A stretch of 64,000 nt of DNA from the NCBI GenBank assembly GCA_013397935.1, contig VZRN01000521.1:1044187-1108186 (forward strand), given 5' to 3'. The position numbers and the translations under genes were made by a program. This DNA comes from Dasyornis broadbenti (Eukaryota > Chordata > Aves > Passeriformes > Dasyornithidae). Of the stretch, positions 1-11,941 are shown one piece after another. Each line of letters opens with the position of its first letter. Position 1 is the stretch's first letter. The notes below the pieces were generated by a model. The model was not told where the DNA came from and did no database searches. It saw nothing but the letters and a program-made list of their open reading frames with translations.

Positions 1-1021
1 AATGCAATCTTTACTACACTATTAAGAAATTACACTGGGATAGACTTGACGTGGAAAAGAGAAGTTTCCTCTACTGTTGTTTTAGTTTCTAAGCATTAAA
101 AATAATAATTAATAAAAAAATCAAAATCAAAACCATCCCAAGGTAATAAAATCTGTCTATCCCAATACTAGAAGGATCTACCTTTAATCCTGCTACTAAG
201 TGACAAAACTTGGGCGCGTTAAATATGGAATCGTCTTGTCATATGTATAAACAGAACTGATGGCTTTGCACTATAGGCACATATTCATGCTCATTCCATC
301 TCTTCTCCTCTACCAAGGAAACTTCATCTCATTACTGAAGAACAGGAATAAGAGAGGATCACAACACTGTTCTAAGCATATAATTTCAAAGTGGACAGTA
401 TTTGACTATTATCAGAAGAAGGAATGTGATCAAGGTATCCTTCAGTCCAAAGCTGATCTTGCCACTGCACTTCCAGATAAAACTGCACCTCTCACTCCTC
501 TGGTAATCATACTTTACAGAGAGAAACATTATTATTTTTAACCCACTCTGATCCCTTTCTCTTTCCCAAAGGTCAGTTTTTGAATGAAGTTTTTTAGGAA
601 TCTACTTTTCAAGAACAAATTTTGGGGTTTGGATACAGGGAGACGAGCTGCCTTTCAGCATTCTGAAACAAACCCTAAATTATAGAGTGTTAACACTTTA
701 TCAATTCTCAGTTAGCTGCATCAGCTTCTCCACAGCATGTTGGGTGTTTTTGAACAGCTAAAATATCCAGAAAATAGCAAATACTGTGGGAAAACTAAGG
801 CAATCATTAAGCACAAGTTAACTAGAATCTACAAAATTTCTGTTACAATAATGCTTAAACTTTTTCCCAGATGAATTTGTAGGGGATTCCTTTAGGACTG
901 ATTCACAAAATTATTGCAAAAGCAACTCTGGTATATTGTGCGGATTTCAGAGCTGTGAGGCTGGTACTGCAACAGAGCATTTAACATATTATAACAGAAA
1001 CAAGAACTGGCTTGATCTTAC
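1..1021 (-). other. CCDC93: CCDC93 intron 5 (partial)
   Basis: This is AT-rich intronic DNA downstream of the exon 5 donor. I see no exon-like match to the rest of CCDC93 and no recognisable repeat. Short open frames here have no coding signature. Confidence 0.75.
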
Positions 1022-1120
1022 CTCTGGCAGTCTGTGAGTTTTTTGAAACTGTGATATAGAGTAAGAACGGACATAATCTCCCATTTCTTCCCTTGTTTCT
1101 ATTGCACGTTTCACCAGCCA
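1022..1120 (-). CDS. CCDC93: CCDC93 coding exon 5
   Basis: The exon is 99 nt, phase 0 at both ends, and encodes 33 residues beginning WLVKRAIETREEMGDY and ending HRLPE. The acceptor follows a T-rich tract ending in CAG, and the donor is GAG|GTAAGA. The next exon, expected to start with an acidic DDDFIK-like sequence, was not found between 1 and 1021, so it should lie off the left edge. Confidence 0.96.
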
Positions 1121-4100
1121 CTGAAAAAAAGAAAAAATTGTACCAGCTGAAAAAGGAAGAATAACAGCAGCAAATACCAAACCACTGCATGTGATTTATT
1201 TGTAAACATGGTAACTATGGGGCCTAATCCTAATAAAAGGATTCAGCATTAGCTATTTTATAAACTTCACATTTCTTCTTCTTCTGAGCATATGTTTCTT
1301 CTGTGAAATTCTCCTACTATAGATCACTCACTGGTTTAAAAAAACTACAGCTCCACCATGAAAAGACGCATCTTCAAGCCTATGAAGATGTGCTCATGAA
1401 CCACATGCCTGTGCAAGAAAAGACTTCTGACATTTATAAGACCACACAAAAAGCCACAAAATATTGAAGTACATTTTAAACAATGCTGGAGAAGATAAAT
1501 CTTGCAGGCTGTTGACAGCCTGTGCAGGAGGTCACAGAAGAGATGAGATCAATCGTGGGATCCAAGTTTGAACCAGCAACTGTTTCCTGTGCTATAACCA
1601 TGAACCCCTGGAAAGCGAGGGGAACATGATGACAACAAGAGATGAAAATGCAGACTATTAATTACCAAGCACATCTCAACACAAGACTGTGTACATACTA
1701 TTGCCTGTGATCACAAGCAGAATTTACTAGGAAGAACAACGACATTTCTGCCCAATGGAATATTTGTTAGACTTTTTTTTTCATTTTCTCTTTTAAAGTT
1801 CTGCTACAGCTTATGGCAATGAGCCAACTCAGCCTAATTTCTTCCTGTAGGGAAGGATCCATCTAAATTCTTGCCTAGTGCAAGAGCTACTGGGACACAA
1901 TGCCAGGCTTAAGAGCAAGCTTTTGTATTATCTGGAAACTGATTTGAGATTTACAGATGAAAAGTGGAATCTTGAGTTTAACATGGCATTGAATAAAATG
2001 CCACAATCAAATACATAATTCCTACATAGGAATATGTAAACAGCATTTTATAGCTTTTGCATGGTCTTTTTCGGAACACAGTATACTGGTGACACCAACA
2101 AGTTTTCTTGAACGTCTTGGTTGGGATGAAATAAGGAACCTGCAGTACGTGGAACAGGCAGAACTTCATAGGGACCTGACAGAAAGCCACAATTTTTTAA
2201 AAAAAGATTCTCTACGTACAAAAAAAAAAAAAAATCAAGCCCATCAAAAAAGATTTTATCACCAGCTTCAGGTCAGCTCTACCACCTACTGGCCAGCTAC
2301 TAACACTGAGAATCACAGCTCTTGGAGAAACCCAGAAGCAGATTTCCTCCCTGTTTAGAACTAATGTTTCTCCTTTCCAGAGGTAATATCCCTAACCAGG
2401 ATTTGGGATAAGGCAGGTGAGAGAAAAGAATGCCTAGTAGTATAGTTTTTACAGCAGGAGGAATATTTTTCCTGTGAAAGAAGCTTTGTGTTTGATAAAC
2501 GTAACCATTCATTGATTCATTGCCATCAAGTGACCAGGGCAAGAAACTCACCTGGGCTGATTTTTTTTTTCTGGGGAGGAAATAAGAGTTCATAAGCAAA
2601 AACTCAAATTAACAAGATAGACTTTCCACCTTAGGCAGTATCGTCACAGCTTGAAAGCTGTGTAGCAGCAGCACACACCACAGAATGTTTTGTGGGGAGT
2701 GCAGTCAAGTGTGGTTTTCCTCAGGAGCCTCCTACTAGAAGATAACAGGAAAGAGCACCAGGAAGTTTTCCCCACTTCTTACGAACAGAAATTTAGATTA
2801 AATTCTTACTTGCTACATTCCTTCACAGGCATGAGGTAGACAAATTTAATGGAAAAGAAGCTTGCTTAACAATCTTCATTTTTTTTATCTGTCAAAGATA
2901 CGTTTCCATGTGCAGATGAAAGGAAAACCAAAAAACGATAACATGCCAAGGATTCTCAAAATACCACACGTAACTGTAACACATCAAGAGTTGGCTTAAA
3001 TCTCAATAAACTTGAGAACTATGCACATGGGGAGTTAGTGGTGCTCAACAAATACACAGTAAGAGGATCACAGAGCACAGCGTTCAAGTGACACGAAATA
3101 AGGATGAATTATGCTTAGAGAAACGACCCCAGTGGCTTTTGCCTTATTCATATCCTTCTGATTCAAGGTCCATCTGCATAACTTACTCCATAAGCTTAAA
3201 CACAGACTGTAAGGTATTTGTTCTATTTCCTAATCTGGCAAAGTAGACTATCAGATTCCACAACAAGATTAAACTTTGGTTTCTTTAAGCAGGCATTCTA
3301 CAATAGGCACAATCTGACTCCACTGCAAAGAATTTAGAGTTTGCTTTGTTTACTTTCTAAATGCGGATTGAACAATACTTAAAAATTCTATCATCTGTAA
3401 TGTCACTCCATTCTTTAAAAACATTAATTTAAACTACTTTTCTGTGATTATTTATTTCAAAGTTAAATAAGGAGCCAAACAAAAACTCAAAGCTTTGTTA
3501 AGTTTTTTAAGCAAGTTTTATGGCCTTTTTCAGCAAAGTATCAATACACCATGAATTATTACCTGTACAACAGGAAATATATGAATGAAATCCAGTCCCT
3601 GGATCTGATGTGGTTCCAAACGATGAGGACACTTCATTTTTGGTAATACTGACACAATTTTTTCAGTTAAGGCACTATGATAAAATAACAAAAAAACAGA
3701 TGTATATATGCTACAATTTTCTTTCACACATTACCATTTATTTTCGCAAACACAGTAGTTCAAAGATTCCCTCTAGTGGCTTCCACTATACATACTGAAA
3801 AGCAATTCGTTTACAAAACAGCTTTCACAGGTACTATTTATATCATCAGTCTGTGAAGAGGTGATTAAGCCCCACTTGCAAGCTCCTGCCTTGGAAATTC
3901 ATTTAACTGTTGCAGAAAATTTCAAGATCTGCATGTCTGGACAGATGAAATACCCATGTAAGATACACCTACAGACACCTTTGCACGTTACAGTGCACAC
4001 CCAACATGAAGAGACAGTAGCTTTAAGAACAGTTACATTAAGTAAGAGATATGGCCTCAAAAGAAAGTCCAGAATCAAATGTAAGGACTTAAAAATTTAT

Positions 4101-7100
4101 TTAGCAGAACTCCCAAAATGTATCTTGATTTCAGTCCTGAAACTTTATGAATTTAAATATATGCTGCATTTAAAAGCTAAATACACAGCATACTTCACAT
4201 ACTTTTCAAGTGACTAAAACTGAATTTGCTGGCAGTAATCTCATTCTAGAACTCAGTAAGAGCTGGTTAAGGATTACTCTGCCACAAGGGATTCCATCTG
4301 CAAGAAATTCATCCTATTTCCAACGGAATACCTGATTTTAGGGCAACATTTTTTTTTGCTGTCAACGTTGTCAAGTACATTTTTAAAGCAGGTGTCACTG
4401 ATGATGAAAACTTTACCAGGAAAACCACAGGTAACTTCCCCATGAGGGAAAAAAATTAACTGGTCCAGTACCGACCTCAACAATATTTAGTACTGTCCAA
4501 GTGGACAACTAATATCCTGGAAGAACAGAAGGGGATCAAGAGATATGAGACAGTGACCAAAATCTGGGAATAGAGCCTGAAACATTATAACTTCCAAAAG
4601 GCAAGTGAAGCACAATCAAAGCAAATGCAACTAAAACAAAAGCTATTTATCCAATAGATGCAAGATCCTCTCCTAGTGTATATTTCCATATTTATTTCAG
4701 TCCAGCTATTAAATAACAGGACACCCTCACAATGCCTTTGGAATAACACTGAGAAAACATCGTTTAACTTTTCCTTATCTTGAGAACACCACAGAAGCCC
4801 TGAGCCTCTACCAATACAAACATTACATGGACATCAAAACAGCCTATGTTCGTGTGATTCTGAACACTTTAGATTTACAAATAAATCATTGTTGCTGTTT
4901 TGGGAGAGGAGCCTGGTTTTTGTTTTGCCAGCTTTGCATCCAGGCAGCTGAAAAAATAACAGAACATTTTAAAAACAACTTAACTATTTCCTACCCTGCT
5001 GTTCTTAAGGATAACAAACATAAAAAATCAGCACCATCATCTTCATTCATTTTCATTTCTAGTCTCTACTTAATTCTTTGCACTCAGTAACATTTTATAT
5101 AGTTAGTTATCTATGATGATTTGAGTATCCAAATGCAATTGCAATACCCACAAATATTTATTTTTAAAAGCCTTGCCAATGCTCTATGACTTTCAACAAA
5201 ACAATACAGAAAGACTTTTTTTAACTTGCACTGAGTAAACGAGCCTCTTCATGCCACTGTAACTTGTCAGGCTAGTCTTATTTCCTGCAAATTTTAATTA
5301 TGACTCTTTTATCACAGATACACATAAAGAAATAATGGAGTTTAGAATGCGTTCCCCTTTCCAGCATAAACAATATTTATAACCTCCCTACTACAAGAAT
5401 TAGCTGTCTTCTGAGCAAATTCCATGCATAAGAAATGAATCCAAACAAAATGTTCTGATTGGGTTACTCTGAGGAAGGAAATCCTCCTCGTCAGTATGGA
5501 GCAGGTAACTATTTTGGCAACAATGACATGCTTTAAATTCTGTTTGCTGATGCCTACAATTCCAACCCCGAACCATAAAAGGGAGTCAAAGGTTATTTAC
5601 ACAGCAGAACTGCAGACATAGGGAACTCAGGGAAGGTCTCCTAATGCTGCACTCCAGCTTCCAGCAGCGTGGTCTCCCTCTGCCCTTTGCTTTGGCCTCT
5701 GCATCATCTCCTTGTGCCAGCACAAGCATCTGTGCAGAGAACTGGATCCAGGAATTCATTCATTCATGTTAAAACTATTTTCTTTTTTTTTTTTTTCCTT
5801 TTGGGATTTTTTTTTTTTTTTTGGTAGGTTTTAATCTGGATCAGTTCCCAATTCATTTCAGTGTGGAGCCACATAAATGCTTTCAGTGCTTAACAAGGAT
5901 ATAAGAACATGGCAGCCCAGTGATAATAGCTCTGCCTTTTTTTGAAATAAGCTTCTTTCTGGTTTTAGAATTTGTGGAACTACAGTCTGAGAAACCCAGA
6001 AACCTGTGCAATGTTTTGTAAACAGGTAGTCCTGAAAAGCAGGACATTTGAACTAAAACTCTTTCTTAGAAACAGAAAAATAGCAGGTAACTTTCCCCTC
6101 CCCATCCACTTTTTGTTTTCTAAGAAGAAAAATCCCCCACTTGCCATTTAATCAACTTACATTTTTTGACCAATCGTAGAGTTTTCCTGAAATAATAAAT
6201 CCACGTCGATATCAAAGTTGCAGGTAGTGATACACCATGTCATGCCACCCACCACCTGGCAAAGGAGCAACAGCATGGTCAGCGCCATTTTAAACTGAAG
6301 AGGTAAATCCAAATACATCTTCAAGGCTTTATTTATTTTAGAAACTACAACTCAGTAATCTCTCCATCCTCAGTGTCCTCTCTGCTCTACGAGAGATTGA
6401 AAGAGATAGCACAATCATACAATTCTACATACAGTACACACGTACAAGAAGACAGAAACCAACCCAGCAGTTACTGACATTCTAAATTTCTCTCTTAGCT
6501 TTATGTATTAGTTTTGAAACAGCTCTCAGATGAAAAAGGAAAACCAAACAAAAAAACAATAGATAAAACACTACAGTATGTTAAATGTCATAACCTCTAA
6601 AAAGTGACCATATCAAAATTTTATCAAGGATCATAATTACTGCATTCATATGTTTATCTTTATTTATACATCTTTGCTACTATTAATTCTTGCTTGCTGA
6701 TACATGCAATTTGAAGTGCTAGGCACAGTATCAGCACAGCATTGGAAATACCCAGTTCTGCAGAAATCTCTATTTCAGGCCCTATTCTGACACATACTTA
6801 GGCATATTCAAACTCCTGAGCCATTTCATCAACTTTACATAGATATTTAAAGGCAACCTTGCATAAACATGTGCATGATAACCTAAATGCAGGCAAAGGC
6901 AAAGAACAGAGAAAGGGATTAAAATGTGGAATAACTTGCCAACATCATGTAGCAAATTAGGAACCTTGGTTTCCAACACATTACCCCCTCACACTCCTGT
7001 AAGTGATAACCTACATATCCCTTTTGCATTAGCAGCATGATCACTTTCACTAGCAATGCTCATATCAGTGTGGTTGGGCCTTGTCATCAAATGGTAACTT

Positions 7101-9097
7101 TGCAATTGTATTTAAGCACGGATAAATGATTTCTACACACAAATGCAACAATGCTACATCCTAAGGCAGTCTCCTTGAAACTCCTCTGTCTGTGAGCACA
7201 AACTCCTGAGCACCTACTGTTAGCAATACCAAGGAGTTTGAATTAAATTGCATTGCAAAGTGAGGCTGAGCTATGATCAAAGAGAGAGTCCATTCCAAGG
7301 CTGCTGTAGTTCCCTGTTTTCAAACCTTGGTTCAGGAATTTCTCACAGTCAGCACTAAAACAATTCAGAAATCTCTCTTCAACCTGAACTTTGTTCACTG
7401 TCAGTATCACACACTTCCTGTCCAAGACAATGAAAGGTTAACAAATATGACATTCTAAAGATATGTAAAAACAGCCCCAAAATAATCTCACCAGGCTAAC
7501 TGCTCCATTCTTACACAGATACTTCCTCATTTCTCATCAAAGTTGTTTTTAAAATTGCCATGCTATCTCCACGTATCCAGTCTTTCTAGATATTATAACT
7601 GCTGTTGAGAGGGGGAGGAAAATTCCCTGTGCACAACTCTAACACAGGCCATAACACTCACAAGAAAAAGTAGACAGCAGTTAGTTTTCATTCAATTGTC
7701 TCCTCTAAAGAGACAAAATCGTCTTTCAAGACTGAGGAGGTCCTGTCTGTCTGAAACTAGGTCATTTGGAGAATTATTCTTACAGGGAAACCCCATAGGT
7801 TGCAAATGTCTTTTATAAAGTCACCTAGAATTGCTAAGCAAACTGGCAAAACATATACGCCTCATATACTTAAAAAAGGGGTTTAAAAACATTGTACTGG
7901 CCTCACCTTGTCAAAGGGTGACAACCCCTTGATTCTCGCTCGAAAATACCCAGCAGCCACCAACAGTTCCAGAATTTCAGCCAACTTGATGTTTTGTTCC
8001 TCATCTTCTCTCGTTTCAACCTGACAAACAAATAACACAACACTAATTCAGTCTTTCTCATTCATTTGAAGAACAACCACTTGCCAAACCTAATCTTAGC
8101 ACAGACCACATATCAGGGAAAACCTGCCTTCCATTAGCAACCTAGCTGTTAATTTGAAAGACATTAAAGAAACAGGTAACACATTTCTACATGGATTTAA
8201 CATCACATATTTTCAGTCAGTGAAATACTTCAATCTTGTGAAATACTTTGGCGGTTCGAACTCCTGGTCCAGTGCTTGCCTCCAGCTAGTGAGATGGTCC
8301 TATTGCCATAAGCCAGTTAATTTATTTTCCATTTTGCATATTTCTTTCAATTTAAGGGTTCATAAAATCACACGCTTCAATTTAACCTTTATCCCAGCCG
8401 AAACCAGGACACGTTTCTATAATCCTTCTGCAAAAACAGGAGGAGACATTCACATGGAATTCCACTTTTTGGGCAAAGCAATTTCAAAGCACAGCAGTAA
8501 CAAAAGTAGACTGTGACGGGCAGCCTGAACAGCCTCAGTGCTCCAAAGCCTCACCAGCACAGCCAGCCCGTCCCAGTGCTTTGTCCCCACCTTACAGGAT
8601 GAAACCCTACCGCTCCGGGGACACACATGATTTCCTAAAGGCACAGAGCTCCCAAACACCTCGGCCTTAGGCCGGAGAGACGGTAAGAGAGCTCCAGGTC
8701 TCCCCGAAGGCTGCAGAGACCCACCTGCACACCCTTCCCACCTCCAATCCTTTGGGCACCGTCCTCCTCTCCGCGCCCTCCCACGGGAACCCGGCGAGCC
8801 CGGCTTGCAGAAGGGACGCGGGCGGGCGATGGTGCACCGAAGGTGACCCGCACAGCGCTGCCGGCAGTCCCACAGGCCTCCCCGCGCCCAGCCCGCTGCG
8901 CGGCACCGACCCCGCGCTCCCGGCGAGGGCCGGGAAGGACGGGAAGGAGCAGACGGAGATCCCGGGGACGCCGGTGCAGCGGGGCCGGAGGAACAGCGGC
9001 CCCGCCTCGGCAGCGCCCGGGGGACGGGGGGTTGGGAGAGACGCAGCTCCGGTACCTCCTGCGGGGCCTGGCGCTCCTGTCCCCGCGGGACCCCCAT
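1022..9097 (-). CDS. CCDC93: CCDC93, 5' portion (coding exons 1-5, gene continues beyond the left edge)
   Basis: CCDC93 is the coiled-coil subunit that, with CCDC22 and COMMD proteins, forms the CCC complex. That complex works with retriever and WASH on endosomes to recycle membrane cargo such as the LDL receptor and ATP7A. Five minus-strand exons with GT-AG borders join in frame to give residues 1-154: 14 residues, 38, 31 plus a split Ile codon, 37, and 33. This block structure and total match what I recall of human CCDC93, with only scattered substitutions. The region covers the N-terminal calponin-homology-like (NN-CH) domain; the coiled coils lie in exons off the left edge. The start at 9097 is in a CpG island and has G at -3 and G at +4. 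No frameshift or stop was seen. The transcript diverges from INSIG2 about 39 kb away. Identity is recognised from protein similarity; expression cannot be seen. Confidence 0.96.
1121..3562 (-). other. CCDC93: CCDC93 intron 4
   Basis: A 2.4-kb intron with a GTAATA donor and a T-rich acceptor. It contains an imperfect hairpin at about 1357-1398 and an A-homopolymer near 2220-2234. No repeat family or RNA gene was recognised. Confidence 0.85.
3563..3674 (-). CDS. CCDC93: CCDC93 coding exon 4
   Basis: The exon is 112 nt. Its first base completes the Ile codon split with exon 3. It then encodes 37 residues, including EKIVSVLPKMKCPH and a run ending DFIHIFPVVQ, and ends in phase 0 at CAG|GTAATA. 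The acceptor reads CATAG. It still belongs to the N-terminal domain. Confidence 0.96.
3675..6160 (-). other. CCDC93: CCDC93 intron 3
   Basis: A 2.5-kb intron starting at a GTAAGT donor. It is AT-rich and holds a T-rich tract at 5778-5822. No other structure was recognised. Confidence 0.85.
5778..5822 (+). repeat. T-rich tract
   Basis: Two long T runs separated by CCTTTTGGGA, inside CCDC93 intron 3. The second has 16 T. Confidence 0.9.
6161..6255 (-). CDS. CCDC93: CCDC93 coding exon 3
   Basis: The exon is 95 nt. It encodes VVGGMTWCITTCNF followed by an acidic DIDVD stretch and LLFQENSTIGQK, then the first two bases of an Ile codon. The acceptor is CCAG and the donor is the consensus GTAAGT. 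The exon belongs to the NN-CH domain. Confidence 0.96.
6256..7906 (-). other. CCDC93: CCDC93 intron 2
   Basis: A 1.65-kb AT-rich intron with a GTGAGG donor. I see no repeat, RNA gene or conserved coding signal in it. Confidence 0.85.
7907..8020 (-). CDS. CCDC93: CCDC93 coding exon 2
   Basis: The exon is 114 nt, phase 0 at both ends, and encodes 38 residues beginning VETREDEEQ and ending GLSPFDK. The acceptor is a pyrimidine-containing tract ending in CAG, and the donor reads AAG|GTGAGG. The sequence is near-identical to the matching part of the human NN-CH domain as I know it. Confidence 0.96.
8021..9055 (-). other. CCDC93: CCDC93 intron 1
   Basis: A 1.0-kb intron. The end nearest exon 1 (about 8,640-9,055) is part of the CpG island and is GC-rich. 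The end nearest exon 2 falls back to the AT-rich background. Long open frames in the GC-rich half reflect few stop codons rather than coding. Confidence 0.8.
9056..9097 (-). CDS. CCDC93: CCDC93 coding exon 1
   Basis: The exon encodes 14 residues, MGVPRGQERQAPQE, and ends in phase 0 at a GTACCG donor. The start has a strong Kozak context and lies inside the CpG island. The 5' UTR extends to higher coordinates, but its start cannot be placed from sequence alone. Confidence 0.9.
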
Positions 9098-9295
9098 CGC
9101 CCTCCGCCGCCGGCCGCACCGCTGTCACGTCCGCTCCCCGCCGCCGCAGTGCCCCGGCGAAAGGGTGTTCCCGGCCGGCGGCTGCCGGGTTCCCCCGCCC
9201 CCGCTCAGTGGTTCGCCCGCACCCTCCTTGCGTACAAGCGCATCCGGGCCGTGCCATTCGCGGCCGAAGGGGTGCGGGGGAAGGAGGGCGGTGGC

Positions 9296-9304
9296 TCATG
9301 TGAC
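9296..9304 (+). promoter_or_regulatory. Candidate MiT/TFE M-box in the CCDC93 promoter
   Basis: TCATGTGAC contains the CATGTG core with the flanking T and A preferred by MITF/TFEB/TFE3 factors. It lies about 200 bp upstream of the CCDC93 start codon. The motif is seen directly; factor binding is inferred. Confidence 0.3.
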
Positions 9305-9492
9305 TGACGGACTGCGCGGAGCGCAACGGCCGCGGCCCCGCCCGCGGGCTGCGCCGGTGGGGGCGCCCCCGGGTGCCCCGTGCCCGCGGCCCCTCAGAGC
9401 GCGGCTCCTCCCCGCGGCCACCCGAGGGCCCAGGGCGCTTCCCTTGAGCGGCGCTGCCCTTCGCCCGCCGCTCTTTTCTGCTTTTTTTTTTT

Positions 9493-9580
9493 NNNNNNNN
9501 NNNNNNNNNNNNNNNNNNNNNNNNNNNNNNNNNNNNNNNNNNNNNNNNNNNNNNNNNNNNNNNNNNNNNNNNNNNNNNNN
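9493..9580. other. Assembly gap (88 N) within the CCDC93 CpG island
   Basis: There are 88 undetermined bases, with T homopolymers on both sides (9482-9492 and 9581-9589). The gap probably spans a homopolymer or GC-rich stretch that sequenced poorly. Its true length is unknown. Confidence 0.98.
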
Positions 9581-9771
9581 TTTTTTTTTCCCTTTTGCAA
9601 GGGGTCCTGAGGCCTCCCGCCAGCGTGGAGGACAAGTTACTGAGTGCTCTGTGCCTGCGAGGCGCCTGACGGCCGCTCATGCCGGGCAGGGCGCTGACAC
9701 TTCTCATTGCCAGCCGTGTTTCCTTCGGTGACCTAACAGCTAAAGTGGGTTTAATTGTGGTTTGTCTCCCC

Positions 9772-11940
9772 TGCACACAGGGCACAGAATCACTTAGGCT
9801 GGAAACACAGAATCAATTAGGTTGGAAAAGACCTCTGAGATCATCAGGTCCAACATCAAACACCACCTGGACATGTCAACTGGACCATGGCACCAAGTGC
9901 CATTTCCAGTCTTTCCTTAAACGTCAAGGGATGGTGACTCCACCACTTCCCTGGGCAGTTCATTCCAATATCTAGTCATGCTTTCTGTGAAGAAATTTTT
10001 GCTGATACACAACCTAAACCACCCCAGCACAGTTTAAGACTATGTCCTCTGATTCTCTCATTGTAGCCTGGGAGCAGAGCCTGACCCCCACCTGGCTGCA
10101 CCCTCCTGTCATGGAGCTGTAGAGAGTGGAAAGGTCACCCCTGAGCCTCCTCCAGGCTAAACTCCCTCAGCTGCTGCTTATCAGACTTGTGCTCCAGTCC
10201 CACACTGAGGAACCCCCACAATCTGGTGGTGGCTCTGCACCCCAGCAGTGGGGTCATCATGGGGCCATGCCTAGGAATCCCCTGGTGGGAAGGTGGGCAC
10301 CTGGGCCTGGCCTCCCATGCCAGGTTTGGCAGCACCGGGCAGAAGACCCTGCAGAGTGATGGGTGTGCTGGGATCTGCTGTGCCCAGGCGCTGGCTGGTT
10401 GCCAATACACGTTGGATTCATGAATAAAATCACACCAATGCACAGGGGTTTGATAGGCGGAACAGCCTGGTAGCAAACAATGGCAGCATTTCGTGGGTAG
10501 CATTGGCGACAGCTTTGGAAATACCTAACAGGGGTCTCTTTTCTATCACAGGTGTTCTGTTTCCAGACTCTTTGCCATACACAGAGCATTACAGAAAACA
10601 CAGGCTGTGGCTGGAAGCATCTCAAGAAGGCGAAGGAACAGGAGTGCAGTGTTCCCATCCTTTGGAGGGCAGCAGAGTATATGTGAGCCAGTCCATTCTG
10701 ACTGCTACTCTGACAGAGCGATCAAAACAACAACAACAATAATAATAATAAAAGCAAAAATAGGCCAGACCAGCTCAGGCCATGTGCTGGTGTAACCACT
10801 GGTCACAAATTAGAGTTGCAGAACACTTTCCCATAGCCCCAGAGGCTAATGTGGTCACCAGAGCAATACGGGCTTTCTGCTTTTTGTCTGCAGAGAGCTG
10901 TACAGCTCTAATTTGATTGTCATGCAGAGGAAGACTGAAGCCAACAAAAAGCAGGGACAAATAGAAGGGTTGAAACAGGACAGTGTTAGGAAGGGATGTA
11001 GATGACCTTCAGATGCAGCAGCAAGTGCAGATTGTAAGGTAACTGCTGAGAAGAATATCAACTTAAAAAACAATCTTTCTGAGCCATGACATGGTCCTAA
11101 AATTCCTTTTCAAAGAAACACAGTAAAGAAAAAGGATAAATAAAAAGCTAAAGGTTGTATGAACTAGGGGCTTAAGTAGTAACTGATTATCAGACAAGGG
11201 AGGGAGCTAACCTTCCCTGGGAAACTACTGTTTTTCTGGCTTTTTAAAGCATTAGTAAAGCAAAGGAGGGAGACAGGGCTAATTAACTCCTACGAACTTT
11301 AAAACTCCTGCAATTGGCCCCCAAAATCACAAAGCTGGCTTGAAATGATGTACTTACAATACATTACAAATGTAATGGGTTCTTTCAATTTGCTTTATGT
11401 CTATGAGACCACGAAGACTGGTAACATTTTTCTCCTTTATAGGCTGGAATTTTCCTTCGACTAGTATGTAGTTAGGAAAGAAAAAGGAAAGTCATGAAAA
11501 TATAAAAATCTATGTCCATTACAACTCATCTTTGATCACTTGAACCTCAATGAAATACTTTGCAAAGGCACTGCTTCCCAAAACCTAATTGTGATGCAAA
11601 TTCACTCAGTTACCTAGACAGAGCTGGCGTCCCCTGTGACATTTGGATAACCAATCTTCTAAACACCAATCAGGTTTAAAAAGAGTCCCAAGAGGGGTGC
11701 CATCTAAAACAGAATCCTTCAGATTTTCAGATTTTGTGCTTGCAAATCTCTAGCAGATTCAACTCAGGCTTGGTTTTCCCTTTGCCTACTTTATTTTGAT
11801 CCGTGAAGGTAAGTGAGCTCTGGCTCTTCGTGCAGCTGCTTTCAACAATCCTGTCTTGATTTTTCTATTTCATTGATCTTGATCCCACGAAGCTAAAGAG
11901 CTTCCTCCTTTTTTTAGATAGCCATGTGATTCATGTCGCT
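9772..11940. repeat. 2,169-bp direct duplication, copy 1 (probable assembly artefact)
   Basis: Positions 9772-11940 recur at 11942-14110 at a constant offset of 2,170. I saw no mismatch on reading, and open frames across the copies give identical translations. The copies are separated by one undetermined base. Content: a minus-strand CR1 end, a CAA/AAT simple repeat (about 10,726-10,753) and about 1.7 kb of otherwise unique DNA. The single N at the junction points to two overlapping contigs placed end to end. Confidence 0.97.
9783..10205 (-). mobile_element. CR1 LINE, 5'-truncated 3' end (in copy 1)
   Basis: CR1 is the dominant avian non-LTR retrotransposon, and most copies keep only the 3' end. 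This sequence reads as the reverse complement of a CR1 3' region: a CACAGAATCA terminal repeat, then the GGTTGGAAAAGACCT and GATCATCAGGTCCAAC signatures, and further 3'-UTR sequence. The terminal motif appears twice, about 23 bp apart. The 5' boundary is approximate. No coding capacity remains. Confidence 0.93.
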
Positions 11941-11941
11941 N

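Larger units (their letters stand above)
8740..9760 (-). promoter_or_regulatory. CCDC93: CpG-island promoter of CCDC93
   Basis: This roughly 1-kb GC-rich, CpG-dense block surrounds the first coding exon and start codon. No TATA box is evident, as expected for a broadly expressed CpG-island gene. It includes GC-box-like CCCGCCCC runs and a TCATGTGAC E-box at 9296-9304. An 88-N gap (9493-9580) interrupts it, so upstream promoter sequence is missing. The island edges are approximate. Confidence 0.85.

Noticed and set aside
1..1021. A further CCDC93 exon left of exon 5
   Set aside because: I looked for the expected acidic DDDFIK-like start and a matching acceptor and donor on the minus strand and found none.
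8667..9785. A 372-codon minus-strand frame and overlapping plus-strand frames in the CCDC93 CpG island
   Set aside because: The frames pass through the 88-N gap, and GC-rich islands have few stop codons. Only the first 14 codons from 9097 are CCDC93 exon 1; the rest is intron, UTR or promoter.
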